64,000 nucleotides of DNA from Megalobrama amblycephala (GCF_018812025.1 NC_063061.1:5011796-5075795), one strand, 5' to 3'. Counted from the first letter of the stretch, positions 1 through 11,833 are shown. The notes: generated by a model from the sequence alone, not told the origin. Numbers and translations are program-made.

Positions 1-450
1 ATGGGAACTTTTATGGAGATCAGGCCATAGGTGGGACTAACTGTTAAAAAGGGGTAAAAATTATGTATTTCTTTGGCAAATCCCATGAAATGGCTGAATA
101 ACCATGTATTTCCTATGGTAAATTGCCTGTATTGGCTGAAAATTGTATTTTACATTGTTTATTTAAATGGTTACATGCTTGCTAAATAAAATATAAAATC
201 TTTTTTCACAAATGCTTAAAGGCCTTAAACGCTTGAACCTGATAACTGCTGCTCGTAGCTATATTTCTAATGATCTTTGTGTTCTGCAGAAGAAAGTCAG
301 TCATACAGGTTTGGAGAGACATGATCCTCATCCATTTAAATCATTATGAAATTGTTCAAATGAATGTGTGAAAAACAAAGTATAAAGTATAAAATCATCA
401 GTCCCTAAAATCTAAATAATTTTATCTGTATAATGTGTATCCATGTCTAG

Positions 451-628
451 GGTAGATGCTGGCCTTTTACAGGAGGAAGGAATCCAGATCTTGCAGAGTT
501 CAGACACGAGACCAGCCTGTAGTGTGACATTTGAGGGGTTTGTATTGGTTCTTCATACATTTTGCATCAGTAAATTTCTTATCAATGCAATTTCAAGCTT
601 TAAAAACAAAAACACCATAAAAGTTTGA
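451..628 (+). CDS. Terminal exon of NLR unit 1 (partial gene, left edge)
   Basis: The acceptor CCATGTCTAG precedes the exon. Entering with two bases from the previous exon, it reads VDAGLLQEEGIQILQ, then SDTRPACSVTFEGF, and stops TGA at 626-628. Unit 2 has the same exon at 22135-22312. A short last exon with an 'EEGIQIL..S.TR..CSVT' pattern is what I would expect at the C-terminus of fish NLRC3-like proteins after the last LRR exon. The tail after CSVTFEGF is hydrophobic and does not look like the usual ending, so it may have decayed. The upstream exons of this gene lie outside the window. Confidence 0.6.
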
Positions 629-2252
629 CTTGTGCAGCATATTCCATGTCTTCTGAAGTCACATAATACCTCAATTACCTCAAAAGTTTGAGAATTGTCA
701 TTCATAAATGTATTTTTCTTTATATCCTCCCTAGATCTCATAGTTCATTAGCAGTCAATAACAAGTTAAATGTTGGTCTGTTTCTCACACAAATCATTGT
801 TATAAGACTCTGTAGTGATGCTGTGCTTTGTGCTTTCTGATGAAGGTTCACATGCAATAAGTCTCAAAAATGCACACGCTATTGGGACCGTGATCTTGGC
901 TGCAATAAGATGGTGAAGATTCATCTGAGTTCCTCTGGCTTTTCTATGAAGACAAAGTAAAAGTAAGTTAGAACTAAGATTACCACAAAGAATGCACCAT
1001 TAACAGTGTGAACTGTAATATGACACAAACCAGTGATTTTTTTTTTTTTTTTTTTTTTTTAAAATGATTATTTAATGATTTATACAATTCCACTTGAATA
1101 TTGTATATTAACTGTACAAGCTTTCAGTGCGACAGCATATGATCATAGTGTGCAGTGTGGATCTAAACTACTGCTCAGCTTTGTGTTTTTATTTCTACAT
1201 GTTTTATTGTTTTATCTCTTGTCTCTCTTCATTTCTAAGGCCCTTGATTTGAGACTAATGGTCCAGCTTGATAACTAGGAGAAAACTGCCAAAGCAGCAT
1301 CTTTACCTGGAGCTGAGGATGGGAATAAAGACATCAACCAAGAATATCTAAAATCATTTAGGTGTGTTGTAATAGTAATGTTTTACAACATCAATAGTAA
1401 TGTTGTTTCAAAGCATCTTTACAGAGTTTTATATTGATGCTTAATTGCATGTAACAGTTTAGAGCTGAATGATTGTTTATATATGAAGACAATATAACCA
1501 ATCAAACATTTGAGATTTGCTTTATATTGTGACCATGTGAGAATGAAAAAAAGTAATTTACATACTCATTTCAAACCTGTATGACTTTCTTCTGTGGTTT
1601 ACAAACAATTTTTTAAACTCTTTCCTCGCCAGCGTTTCTTTAAAAATGTTGCCAACCACCGGTAGCATTTTTTATAATTAAAAAAAAACTTTTTTTTTTA
1701 TATGAATATCTGAACATGCAATACATCAAAAGAAAGAAAAAGGTTTCTGCTTTAAAAAAACAACAAAAAAAAAAATTTAAGCTTCATGCTTTCTTTTTTA
1801 TCATCACTTTAATGTGGGTAAATTTCATTAAAAATAGCAACATTTTGAACAAAAACCTGAGAATTTTTTTTTTTCCCCTCCAAAGACTACAACTTGCATA
1901 AACATGCACTTTTATTGCTTGTTTCTGCTCCTTTTTGCCTGTTTTGATCAGGAGATTCAGCACTCTTTCAGAAGATGTGTAATAGCGCCCCCTACAGTAT
2001 AACAGTGAAAACATGGAAAACTGGAAAATTCTCAAACATAAAATCACAAACATTTTAAATTAAAACTTACAATTGGCAAAAACGTGCCTTTTCTTTTGCA
2101 TTTAAATCTTTATATACGAAACCCTGCCGGTCATAAAGAACTTGTTTTTCCACCTCACAAAGAGATGAGTGCCATTCATTGTTGTTTTCCTTGCTTTACC
2201 CTGGGCAAAAAGCCATACTGATTAAATGCATTTATGGTGAAATGACTACATT

Positions 2253-2477
2253 TTCACAATGAAAATTCTATCATCATTTACTCGCCCTCATGTCGTTCCA
2301 GACCTGTAAGTCCTTCGTTCATCTTCAGAACACAAATTAAGATATTTTTAATTATCTTGCTGTCACTGGATATCTAAATTTGTGTTCTGAAGATGAATGA
2401 AGGTCTTACAGGTGTGCAACGATATGAGGGTGAGTAATTAATGACAGAATTTTCATTTTTGGTTGAAGTAAACCTTT
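2253..2477. repeat. Palindromic Angel-like MITE
   Basis: The left arm contains GAAAATTCTATCATCATTTA and CTCATGTCGTTCCA. The right arm is its inverse (GAGGGTGAGTAATTAATGAC, then AGAATTTTCATTTTTGG), with TTCATCTTCAGAACACAAAT and its complement between. This hairpin-forming family is very common in cyprinid genomes. A paralogous copy sits at 24565-24820, and a single arm at 38335-38440. Confidence 0.75.
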
Positions 2478-2527
2478 AACCCCAATCGCTCCCCGGGCGC
2501 CACAGCAAAATGGCTGCTCACTGCTCT

Positions 2528-2563
<36 letters not shown>

Positions 2564-2690
2564 TCACCACTCACTACTTGTAATGTGTGTGCACTAAATT
2601 GGATAAGTTAAATGCAAAGGACAATTTACGAGTATGGGTTACACTGCTTAGCGTTCACGTCATGTCACTGTCACTTTCAATCTCAACGAA
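2478..2690 (+). mobile_element. V-SINE (HE1/DANA-type) 3' half with GT microsatellite
   Basis: The order CCCCGGGCGCCACAGCAAAA, TGGCTGCTCACTGCTC, a GT run (about 2530-2561), then GATAAGTTAAATGCAAAGGA and GAGTATGGGTTACACTGCTT matches the conserved core and tail of the zebrafish HE1/DANA SINE family. The tRNA-like head is missing. A second copy with a much shorter GT run lies at 24822-24995. Confidence 0.7.
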
Positions 2691-3213
2691 AATAATGTGT
2701 GCATGCGCTGGGCATGTTTGAATGGAGAGCACGGGTAGCACCAAAAAAGGAAGAGAACCGTTGCCCAGCCGACTATATTAAACTTCTGTTCAAAGAGGGA
2801 TGTTAAAAAGAATAAAGCATGTACTGAGAAGGAGGTATGAAAACAATGTAATAGCTAGGTACACTCCACATATATTTTAGCTAGCTAATCCATTGCAATT
2901 TAGCCATAACTATCAGTGTAACTGTAACCAGTTACCAAAACAGCCGTCTGTTTTGTTACTTCATTTTTCAATGGTGTCTGTAATTAATTATCAATGACAA
3001 AAGTATTCACATCGGTATTTGTTTTCTTCCTTAATTAATCTGACTTTTGAACGAATTGGCTTGAATGAACGATTTAAGTAGCTCACTCATTAAAACGTCG
3101 AATCGCTGCCACCTACTGGCGGTTTCAATATTTAACATAATTTCTTTCTTTTTAGAATCGCTCCGTTTTGTTAGAATTTGATGAATGGTTATAGATAAAT
3201 TCCGTAAAGTTAT

Positions 3214-3261
<48 letters not shown>
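3214..3261. repeat. GATA microsatellite
   Basis: About twelve perfect GATA units. It is present in unit 1 only; the paralogous unit 2 region lacks the surrounding 670 bp. Confidence 0.95.
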
Positions 3262-3262
<1 letters not shown>

Positions 3263-3872
3263 AGAAGAAATAAATTATCCAATAACGCTCCACATAAAAC
3301 AGATTTTTTTTTATTAAAAAAAAAAAAAAACAGGCAGCATACCCCCCCCCCCAATGTTGAAACCAAATCTACGCCCTTGGCTGAGCCGCTGACAAAGAAG
3401 CTCTGAAGTGTTTTTCATTGAGTTGATCAGCAAGTCTTCTGCAGCAACTGACAAACAGTCATAAAACACCAAAGACATTCTAAGGAAAGACAATAAGATG
3501 TTCATTAGAAACCATTTGAGAACTTCTTAAGTATTTTTCAAGAACTGCAATCAACATTCTTACAAACTTCTTGGAATTTATCTTAAATATTTTAACTTCT
3601 TTCTTAAGAAGATTATGAATCTGGCCTCTGATTCCTCTTTAGTTTCATGTGGAACTAGTTTGTGTTTGTGAGGTTGGGAAAAATAGTACAGGTGTTGTGC
3701 TGAAATCTGACCCTCAACAGATCATTATCCCCAGTATATTTATAAACAGGTGTAGGGTTAGGTGTGGTGTGGGGTTAGGATTAGTCTGGTTTAGCGTCCT
3801 CAACGAGAATGATAATAATTTAAGAGAGAGTCCAAATACAGCACAACACATCAACGCTCCTACAGTGGATAT

Positions 3873-4640
3873 TAAAGGATTAGTTCACTTTCAAATGAAA
3901 ATTAGCCCAAGCTTTATTCACCCTCAAGCCATCCTACGTGTACAGTATATGACTCTCTTCTTTCTGATGAACACAATTAGAGTTATATTAATAAATATCC
4001 TGATGCATCTGAGCTAATGGTAGTGAACAGGGTCATAAGTATGAGCTGAAGAAAGTGTTTTTCATCCATCCATCATAAACGTACTCCACACGGCTCCAGA
4101 GGGTTAATAAAGGCCTTCTGAAGCGAAGCAATGCATTTGTGTAATAAAAAATATCCATATTCAACAAGTTATGAAATAAAATATTTAGCTTCCGCCAGAC
4201 CGCCTTCTGTATTCAATGTACGAAACTGGTGCCGCGTTCGTTCCGTAAGTAGAATAGGGAAGGCGTAGAACATTCAGTGTAAGCGTTATGAAGAATGCGG
4301 AAACGGAAAGTACGTTCAAGGTGATATTTTGTTTATAAAGCATAAACGGTTTTATTTTTTTTTTTATAAATGACTGATTGTTTCGCTAGATAAGACCCTT
4401 ATTACTCATCTGGTATCGTTTAAAGTCCTTTAAGCTGCACTGAAACTGCAATTTGGACCTTCAACCTGTTGGTAGCCATTGAAATCCACTTTATGGAGAA
4501 AAATCCTGGAATGTTTTCCTCAAAAACCTTCATTTCTTTTCGACTGACGAAAGAAAGACATGAACATCTTGGATGACATGGGGGTGAGTAAATTTATCAG
4601 GAAAAGTGTATTTAAAACTGGACTAATGCTTTAATATATT
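3873..4640. repeat. Composite palindromic MITE, two unlike arms
   Basis: The left part (to about 4240) matches the left arm of the long palindrome at 25495-26298 (AAAGGATTAGTTCACTTTCA, GCTTCCGCCAGACCGCCTTC). The right part (about 4250-4640) is instead the reverse complement of 37865-38230 (GGGGGTGAGTAAATTTATCA at the end). It is therefore a chimera of two related foldback families, or a recombinant. Confidence 0.55.
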
Positions 4641-4827
4641 ACATGTTTTATTAGACAGATGAGCAACTGTTTGGATACATTTATAGAGAGAAAACAAATT
4701 ATTGTTATATAGCCTCAACACAGTCTTATTGTTTAAATCTAGTTTTCTTGATTTTGAGAGAGTACCATATTTTACCATGCCTCAGAAAAAAAACACTATT
4801 TTGTCAATAGCTAACACAGCATAATCA

Positions 4828-5203
4828 TGTTACAGAGTCACAACCATCACAGACCAATTACAACCCATCATCACCAGATCAGCACTTCACCTACTTGTTC
4901 ACTTTCCCAGGAATCCTGATTCACTGCACCTCATCATCAGCACTCACTATAAAGAGACACTTCTTGTCCGTATGAACACTAAAGTATGAACTCCTTACCT
5001 GCTCATCTTCTGTCATTTGCCCTTTATCTCCTGATCCATTCATCTGCAAAAGAGACATTAAAATTACTTCAGGCTGAGTCAACATTCAATCTGCATATTG
5101 TTCTAAACTCACCAGTCTGCATTCCTGTCCAGTTCCGTGCCTCTGTTCAATTAACTCTGTGTTTTATACAACTTACCTGTCTGAATCCTTCTGTTATGTG
5201 ACA
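4828..5203 (+). mobile_element. Solo LTR with perfect 5-bp target duplication
   Basis: It begins TGTTACAGAGTC and ends TTATGTGACA, so it has 5'-TG...CA-3' termini. AATCA flanks it on both sides (4823-4827 and 5204-5208). An internal TATAAAGAGACA near 4950 is a plausible promoter TATA box. No internal retroelement coding sequence adjoins it, so it is the product of LTR-LTR recombination. The family is not identified; the layout resembles the solo LTR at 59553-60006. Confidence 0.8.
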
Positions 5204-5208
5204 AATCA

Positions 5209-6755
5209 GATGCAGCTTTATTTTTAGTAACAGTATAACACAGTATTTTCTCCATCATACAAAACGCATCTAATTGCATGCCATTTATCAGCACAAGCCA
5301 TCCAGTGTTTATTAATATGATATTCTAAAATCGATCTAGCTTACTGCAGTGTGCAACAAATGTCTCACAGCGTTCGCTTGGCAGCAATACACTCAAATGC
5401 ATCTAATATGATGAACAGCACTGCTTAACCTCACGCTTGACCGGAAGAAGCGGAATCGGTGACTGTGGCATAATAAAAGTTTCTCTGCTGTCGAGCCGTG
5501 TGTCGCACTCGTCTCTCATTAACAATTGCTCTTGCAGCCTCGTTTCTGCTCCCACATCTCAGCCCTGCTCTGCTTCATACTACAGTAACGTTAATAATCT
5601 CATCCATGAACATGATTTCTGCCTGAGTCCCATCCCGATTCTTTTCCACCAGCTGTGAGGGGAAGACGACATCTCCCAAGATTCAGCGCTCAATCTCGGC
5701 GTCATCAAGCTACATCTTTGTTTTGATATATTTTTAGTTTATTTCTAGAATATGTGTAGCTTGCAGTTTAAGTATTTGTTTTATTATTCATACCACAATA
5801 GTAAATGTCTTTAGAAATTTTATAACGTACATTATCTTGAAAAACAAATAAAACATTCTATTCATTTTCAATAGACAGCAATATAACTTGAAACAACATG
5901 ATTTAACTGTAAAAGTTAAATGATCTTTAAGCATTTTACAGATTTCTATGTACACTCATTTTATAAAACTGTGCTGTCAGTACACTATAGTTATACAAAT
6001 GAACTAGATAACTGCATTTATTTGATGGAAACTGATAGGAAAATATTAAGTTGAAGAGATTCCTTATCCTGTGGCTCCCTCTAGTGGACAACATTAATAT
6101 CACAGCCTTTATCTTTCAGTATCGTAAATTCATTAGGAATTTTCCTATTCACCTTCAGTGCTTGAACAAATAAATAACAAAATATGGGCACCAAGACACT
6201 GTCTATTAAACAAATCATCATCTAAATATATCTGTGCTCAAGCTTAGAGTAGGTCTATCATTACTACATAGAGAAGAGTTAATTAATACTATGTAGGCTC
6301 TCTCTTTATTCCTTTGATGTCCTTCTAAGTCAGAAAGAAAAGGAACACAGAAATGACTCCTTTTTGCTGTGAGGCAACAGCACTACTCACTGAGTGTAAT
6401 GAACTCAGCACGCGTTGGTGTCTGAGATCTGGACTTTTATGTTGAAATGTATTCATGTCTTGCTTCACCTTGTGCTTGCTCTCACTCCCTTGTTTGTTAC
6501 TATGTTCAACGCCCCTGGAAGGCAGGCCTGCAACCTTTAGCCAAAAAAGCGTAACGGCTGTGGCTGTGGCTGTACACACGGGCGGTACTGGCGGTACGCT
6601 TCTTTGCTTGGACTCATGTCATGCCTGTTTGTGGATTACTGTGCAGATGTGGAATAAACTGCATAAATAAACTGTTTGCATTTAGATCCTCATCTCTCTT
6701 TATTTGAAACAACGCTGCAGACATTACACTGAGCCACCGTGCCGTCCTCTATTAC
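5209..6755. other. Gene-free AT-rich stretch
   Basis: Short open frames only, without recognisable domains or codon-like pattern. About 5430-5700 is GC-richer (TCTCCCAAGATTCAGCGCTC) and may be a degraded element, but I cannot name it. Confidence 0.5.
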
Positions 6756-6761
6756 AGTAAT

Positions 6762-6895
6762 GTCGGTCGTGGCCTAATGGTTAGAGTCAGACTGGTAACC
6801 CAAAGTTTGTGTGTTTGATTCTCAATACCGTCAGGAAATGGCTGCGGTGCCTTTGAGCAAGGCTCCTAACAGCAGGTTCACACATACTCTGTTTG
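6762..6895 (+). mobile_element. tRNA-derived SINE head (HE1-like fragment)
   Basis: TGGCCTAATGG at 6770-6780 fits the Pol III A box exactly. GTGTTTGATTCTC about 40 bp later is a degenerate B box. The following GGAAATGGCTGCGGTGCCTT and TGAGCAAGGCTCCTAACAG match the HE1 body; then the element is truncated. It is not a tRNA gene: the acceptor stem does not close and the B box is mutated. Confidence 0.7.
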
Positions 6896-9290
6896 CAGTA
6901 CATATGCGATGCAGGAGCAGGTCACTACACACAAGCATTATCCAACTCAGCTCCTCCAGACTACAGACGCAGTAGTACAAGCCACTTTTTCCTGCATTTT
7001 TCAGTCAATTTCTTGCATTTTTCTCCCCTGTTGAACAACAACTTTTAGTACACGATAAAAGCTCCTTCTGGTTTCTCGGACTGATCAATTTGAGCAACAA
7101 TAAACGATGCAAAACATACTCATTTCATAGTGCTTCCCTATGTAAAAAGTCACTTCCTGCCCTCCATCTAAATTTCACGCCTCCCTGTGAAGTCATGTGC
7201 AAATTGAATAAAACATTGTTTAAATGTAGTAAACGTGATATCTATGAAAGAGTGTAGCCTGTAAAGAGAATTGCAATGCTGACAATCCATGTTCAGTATA
7301 GGCGCCGAAAAATACGAGATAATCTCCATTCAGTTTTAACCAATAAAAAGCTATTGCAGCTTTTAGACAAGACTTTCTATTGTTTACGTTTCCTATGCCC
7401 CATGAGGCCTTGCGTCAAAATTGGGAGTGTCAAAGTAAACAAGCTGGACGTGACCTGATTTTAATTAAGAAAGCCAGAATAATAGAAAAAGCGCAGCTTG
7501 GACTAGTTTAATTGCCGCATTCTGGCTTAGTCTGTTGCACGTTAGCTGAGCCAGGATGAGTACGTGCAGCTATGTCAAGCCAGGTTTAGATAGTTGGGAT
7601 AAGTGCACATTTATGACATTCTTAAACAGACCACAGGATCGATCACAGAATCAATGATGCAAAAATGGATAAACCCTTGAGTAACAGCTTCTAATGGAAA
7701 CATATGAAGAGGTGAAACATTTAATCAGTGTTGTTGTAATCTAAAGGCGGGTCGATGTGTTGCTAAAAGTTGCTAAATGACGTTGTGATGTCATTGTGTG
7801 GTGACATCATCACGTAGCCATGACGTAAAACTGCGTTTTTGCGTAGTATACACATAAAAAATATGATTCGTTCTTAAAAAATAATGTAAAAATATATTTT
7901 ATTTGTAAAAGTAATAGAAACAAAACAACATCTTTATGATCAGATATTTGTATTTTTAAAATCAACATTGAATTATTGAACAGTTACACATTTTTGAACA
8001 ACTACATTTTATGTATATTCTTATTAAGAGATTTTGAGCAATTATAGTTTTAAGCAGTGTATTGGTTAGTCGTGTGTTACACTCTAACAAAATTCCGTAA
8101 AAATAGGGCACAATATGAAGGAATTATCCATGTTAATTTTTCACAGGTGTTTTACCTGTGTTTTAAATTAAGCATTGCATTTTGTGTTTTAGGGTTACAA
8201 CTTAACAGGTAATGTCTTAGCAGAAAATTACCAGTACTTTTTCTGTTTTTCAAAAAATAATAATAAAATGTCTTAAAGTGTACCTAACTGAACAACAAGT
8301 ATAGATATAAGATAATAACATGCTCCAAATAACCAGTGCTCCACTGAAACCATCATAATTACAATTCAAGGAGTTTCTTTTCATTTCCACAAATTAACAG
8401 TTGTAGTTTATTTTATCTGTGTATTTAATCAATCTCATCTATCTGCTCTCATCTATTTTTATTTAGTTTTTTTTTCTAATTGATTTTATCTAATCTACAA
8501 TCTGATAATCTGATCTATTTTGTATCTATCTAATTGTTTATCTATTTTATCTCTCTTATCTATCCTTCTTAAAGAACAAACATGTCAAGAACATTTTGCA
8601 GGCTGGTAAGTGACTGGATTGGTGAAAATAATGTACAAATTAGATGAATAGTATCTGCTGACATATTTTGTGCTGATTTTAGCATTTAAAAAAGGCTCAT
8701 ATTTACACTGAACCGTGACTGTAACACAATATATCAATCATTGTTATTTTTTCTCTCTAAAGCTCCTGACAAGTGATGAAAGATTGAAACATTGTGGCCT
8801 CCCACCTTTCTCATGAATGTCCAGTACATTGCACTACATAGTTATTGATCCGGTGAAGTGGAACTAGAATTTGGGAAGATAAACACAGGTGTGCTACCAA
8901 TGCCTAATAAAATGCATGTACACATGAAAGAGTGACATACATTATCCTGTATTAAAGGATAGGCTTAATCAAAACAAACTGCAATAATATAACCTCTGAC
9001 AGCAATATGAACAGCAGTCTTCATAATAACAGTAAAATAACAGTAGGCGTACTTAGATGAATGACACTATATCTAATATTTTAATGCATGATAATTAAAA
9101 TGATGCAACATATTTACAGAAGGTCATGGAGTGACTGTAATGCACATTAATTTCTAGTAGGATTGACAGCAGAACTAACAGATAAATTACTGAGATTAAT
9201 CTTAGCCTGGTTGTTAACTTAATTTAGCTTAATTTAGCCTGCTTTCATGCAACTGAATCAGGGCTAAATTCAGCCAGGATAACTGGAAAA
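6896..9290. other. Gene-free region upstream of NLR unit 2
   Basis: AT-rich noncoding DNA with fragments of interspersed repeats. AGGTTCACACATACTCTGTT at about 6875 is the inverted end of a family also seen near 24540 and 38300. No conserved coding frame is visible, although one 60-codon frame occurs at 7276-7458 by chance. Confidence 0.5.
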
Positions 9291-9299
9291 TCCTATTAT

Positions 9300-9650
9300 C
9301 TTATTGTGCGGACTTGAGACAGCTTTGTATCAATGAAAGTTGCCTGAACCACATTTGTGTGGCTATTAATATGTTTAAAACCTTTTAAATGAAAACGAAA
9401 AGAGGCAGAGTGGTGTTTAACTGGAGTAGAGCGAGCGTTATCAAGTTCGCTGCTGTACCATTTGCTGAATCCTCCCGTCCTCCTGAGCCGAACTTGTCCG
9501 GTCCGAACTAACAAGTCTGAACTTCGCCTACTTGGTATTGACAAACGCCTCAGTTCTCTTTCTGACATCCTCTCGAAATCCCGGAAGCGACTGATAACGG
9601 AAACACCAGTCTTCAGCGTCATTCTGGCTTTCTACATCCTTGAAAATAAG
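9300..9650 (+). promoter_or_regulatory. 5' region and first (noncoding) exon of NLR unit 2
   Basis: Conserved with 48520-48845 in unit 3, from about CAATGAAAGTTGCCTGAACC to the donor CTTGAAAATAAG|GTAAC (intron starts 9651). No start codon in this exon continues in frame into exon 2, so it is called 5' UTR. The transcription start is not determinable from sequence. A short dyad AACCACATTTGTGTGG near 9350, containing ACCACA/TGTGG half-sites of RUNX type, is also conserved in both units. Confidence 0.55.
9391..9400 (+). promoter_or_regulatory. ISRE/IRF-type element upstream of NLR unit 2
   Basis: GAAAACGAAA fits the IRF/ISRE core GAAANNGAAA exactly. It is preserved at the same relative place in unit 3 (48585-48594). 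Interferon control is an inference from the motif and its location about 250 bp before the exon 1 donor. Confidence 0.55.
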
Positions 9651-9687
9651 GTAACTTCGCAACTGGCATGAAGTTGTTTTGATGTTC

Positions 9688-10261
9688 GATATTCGCAAAT
9701 ATAAAGACTGGACCGTCTCTAAATTACACCCAACATTGGTATGCACGTTTCTAACTTCAATAACATTTGAAGAGAATAATTTACAGTCATAAGACCGACT
9801 TTAAAGTGTTCATCTGGGTGTCAGCAGTGATGCACATCTTTAAAATTTTTGATATTTATTAAAATACACTGTCAAATCATATGTAAAAATTACTATTTTC
9901 ACTATTATATAAAAAATATGAAAAGTGTGCATCGTAGCTGACATGTTGGTTTTATGACTGTAAATTATTGCCTTCAAATGTTATTGAGCTTTACATTATG
10001 ACATATTTATGTTTGAGTCCATATATAGTAGTGAAAATAGTATTTTTACATTACATGAATACATTTTACATGATTTGACAGTTTATTTTAATTAATATCA
10101 AAAATATGTAAGGTGCATCACAGCTGGCATGTAGATGAACACTTTTCAGTTGGTTTTATGACTGTAAATTATTCTCTTCAAATGTTATTGAAGTTAGAAA
10201 CGTGCATACCAGTGTCGGGTGTAACTTTAGAGACGGTTCCGTCATTATATTTGCGAATATC
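9688..10261. repeat. Foldback (inverted repeat) element in intron 1, unit 2
   Basis: The left arm from GATATTCGCAAATATAAAGA is repeated inverted at the right end (ATATTTGCGAATATC). The arms are about 280 bp, with TTTATGACTGTAAATTATT in the right arm and its complement in the left. Related inverted arms occur in unit 3 (48901-49345), so the element predates the duplication. Confidence 0.8.
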
Positions 10262-10432
10262 AGTGCAAAACTCATGCTAAATAAACTTGTTCTGCTGGTA
10301 AGACTCCTAACGCAAGCTGTTAACACTATGCTTTATTTCCATTTAAGTGTATAAAATATCCTTTAAAGTTATTAAAATTCACATTCACTTTTATATTATT
10401 GTTTATTATTGTTTGTGTTTCTATTCTTGCAG

Positions 10433-10465
10433 AGAATGAACTGACTGAGATGGACAATTTTAACA
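10433..10465 (+). CDS. NLR unit 2 exon 2 (start codon exon)
   Basis: Acceptor TTCTTGCAG, donor GTAGGC. ATG at 10450 sits in GAGATGG, a fair Kozak context, and encodes M-D-N-F-N plus one base. An upstream ATG-AAC-TGA (10436-10444) makes a two-codon uORF whose stop lies six bases before the real start. The exon is base-for-base the same in unit 3. This start was chosen because the downstream phase works only with it. Confidence 0.65.
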
Positions 10466-10580
10466 GTAGGCTGTGTCATCTGGGCATTTTCTAATTATTT
10501 TTTGTCTCATGGTTTTGGGTGTGACATGATCTTTCAAGCTTTATTTTTAGTCTATAAAGTGCTTTTTAAAAAAGTTAGGG

Positions 10581-11587
10581 TGAATTAAGGGTGATTGGGA
10601 CAGTTTTTCGATTTCCATCTTTTGCCATAAATTAAAAACATCAGCAACACATGAAATATTTCTGTAATACTGAAGATGTTAACTATCCATTTGAGGAGGA
10701 ATCAATGTTATATTATAATGATGCTTGACACACTTTTCTGTAAACTGAGCCAAAAAAAAAAAAAGTTTTGGTAACATTTGGGTGATTGGGACAGCACATC
10801 TTTCACTGATTTAGGGCAGTGTAAGAATATTTACTGTATTGCACAAGTTAGTTCATGCTTTGATATAACTTCATATGCAATATTTCCTTTTCTGTTCATC
10901 ATCATTTAGAGTCCATGTTTATTTTGTTTAACTTCATTTCTCAGTTTATAAATCCATCCAAAATTCATACACATGCAATTGAGGTAAAAGGCATGAAGCC
11001 CAAAAGTCATTGAAAACATTTTAAAATCAAGAAAATAAGTAAAAAAAAAATGCTTCAGGTCTAAAATTCATACTGTTCAATTCTGTTCATTCAATCCTGA
11101 ACTGTTTGAAAACACATTTAATCTGCACAAAACATTAACAGAAACATGAATATGGTTTATTATTGCAACAAATCTGTAAAAAAAAAAGTTTAACTATAAT
11201 GTTTTTATTTTCAGAATTTGGTCATTTTATTTTATCAAAATGTAGCTAGTTCATGATTATAATATTTTTTTTTTTGTGGTTGTCCCTTCCACCCAAAAAG
11301 TTTGTACAATATAGCAGCTATGACAATTTCTTTTGGACTGTATTACTAAAACTATCAAGAGCTTATATCATTTCCTCAGTTCATGCATTTCACAGTCAAC
11401 TTCCTGTTTAATGCCTGCCCCGCCCACCTACATGATATCACGCTAACAAGGTCATCACATTTAAAAGATGTGGTCTCACAGCTAGGGCTCAGCAAAAAAA
11501 GTTTTTATTTTCACTCATTAGATGAGAAAATAAATTCTATAGTTATACTGTCCCATTTGACCTCATGTCCCAATCACCCTTAATTCA
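10581..11587. mobile_element. TIR DNA element in intron 2, unit 2
   Basis: Perfect terminal inverted repeats of 22 bp, beginning TGAATTAAGGGTGATTGGGA at 10581 and mirrored at 11566-11587. A further inner pair contains GGTGATTGGGACAGCACATC near 10780. No transposase frame, so non-autonomous. The orthologous insertion is at 50231-51313 in unit 3. Confidence 0.8.
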
Positions 11588-11713
11588 GCTGATGTTAAAT
11601 CATTACACAAAGCTTGAATATTCATGATATTAAAAGCTAAAATGAACAACATCAATAAACATTAATAATAGAGTTATTGGGTGCCTAAAATAAATTTTTA
11701 CCTTGTCATTTAG

Positions 11714-11833
11714 AGCATCACTCTGCTGGGCCAAATGTCAGCGCTGCAGCTCAGAGTGGAAGCCAGATTACAGCACCTGTGCTCACTAACAATACAATAA
11801 CAGGCCATGTCAACATCATACATAATGCACCTA
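11714..11833 (+). CDS. NLR unit 2 exon 3 (N-terminal linker)
   Basis: 120 nt between acceptor CATTTAG and donor GTAAGT. The spliced frame reads KHHSAGP, then NVSAAAQSGSQITAPVL and TNNTITGHVNIIHNAP. A polar 'A..GS.ITAPVL..NTI.G.VNI' motif is typical of the segment upstream of FISNA in fish NLRC3-like proteins. Together with exon 2 it replaces a PYD or CARD here: no death-fold domain is visible. Confidence 0.75.

Larger units (their letters stand above)
1..4240 (+). repeat. Downstream part of NLR unit 1 (segmental duplication copy A)
   Basis: This stretch is paralogous to about 21750-25840. The shared order is: AT-rich 3' intron, terminal NLR exon, two long noncoding blocks, an Angel-like MITE, a SINE 3' half, and a block rich in TTAGG-type words near 3760. 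Copy A has about 670 bp (about 2715-3385, including a GATA microsatellite) that is absent from copy B, with a few bases of shared sequence (GGC) at the breakpoint. The part of unit 1 upstream of base 1 lies outside the window. Confidence 0.85.

Noticed and set aside
3649..4017. 122-codon frame downstream of unit 1
   Set aside because: It spans a duplicated noncoding block and a MITE arm; the copy at 25271 is broken at a different place and no domain is visible.
6762..6835. Possible tRNA gene
   Set aside because: The A box fits, but the B box is degenerate, no acceptor stem closes, and SINE body sequence follows directly.
9296..9622. 108-codon minus-strand frame containing RRSSDL, resembling an Illumina adapter translation
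   Set aside because: The nucleotides do not match the adapter, the block is conserved between two NLR units, and it behaves as a 5' noncoding exon on the + strand.
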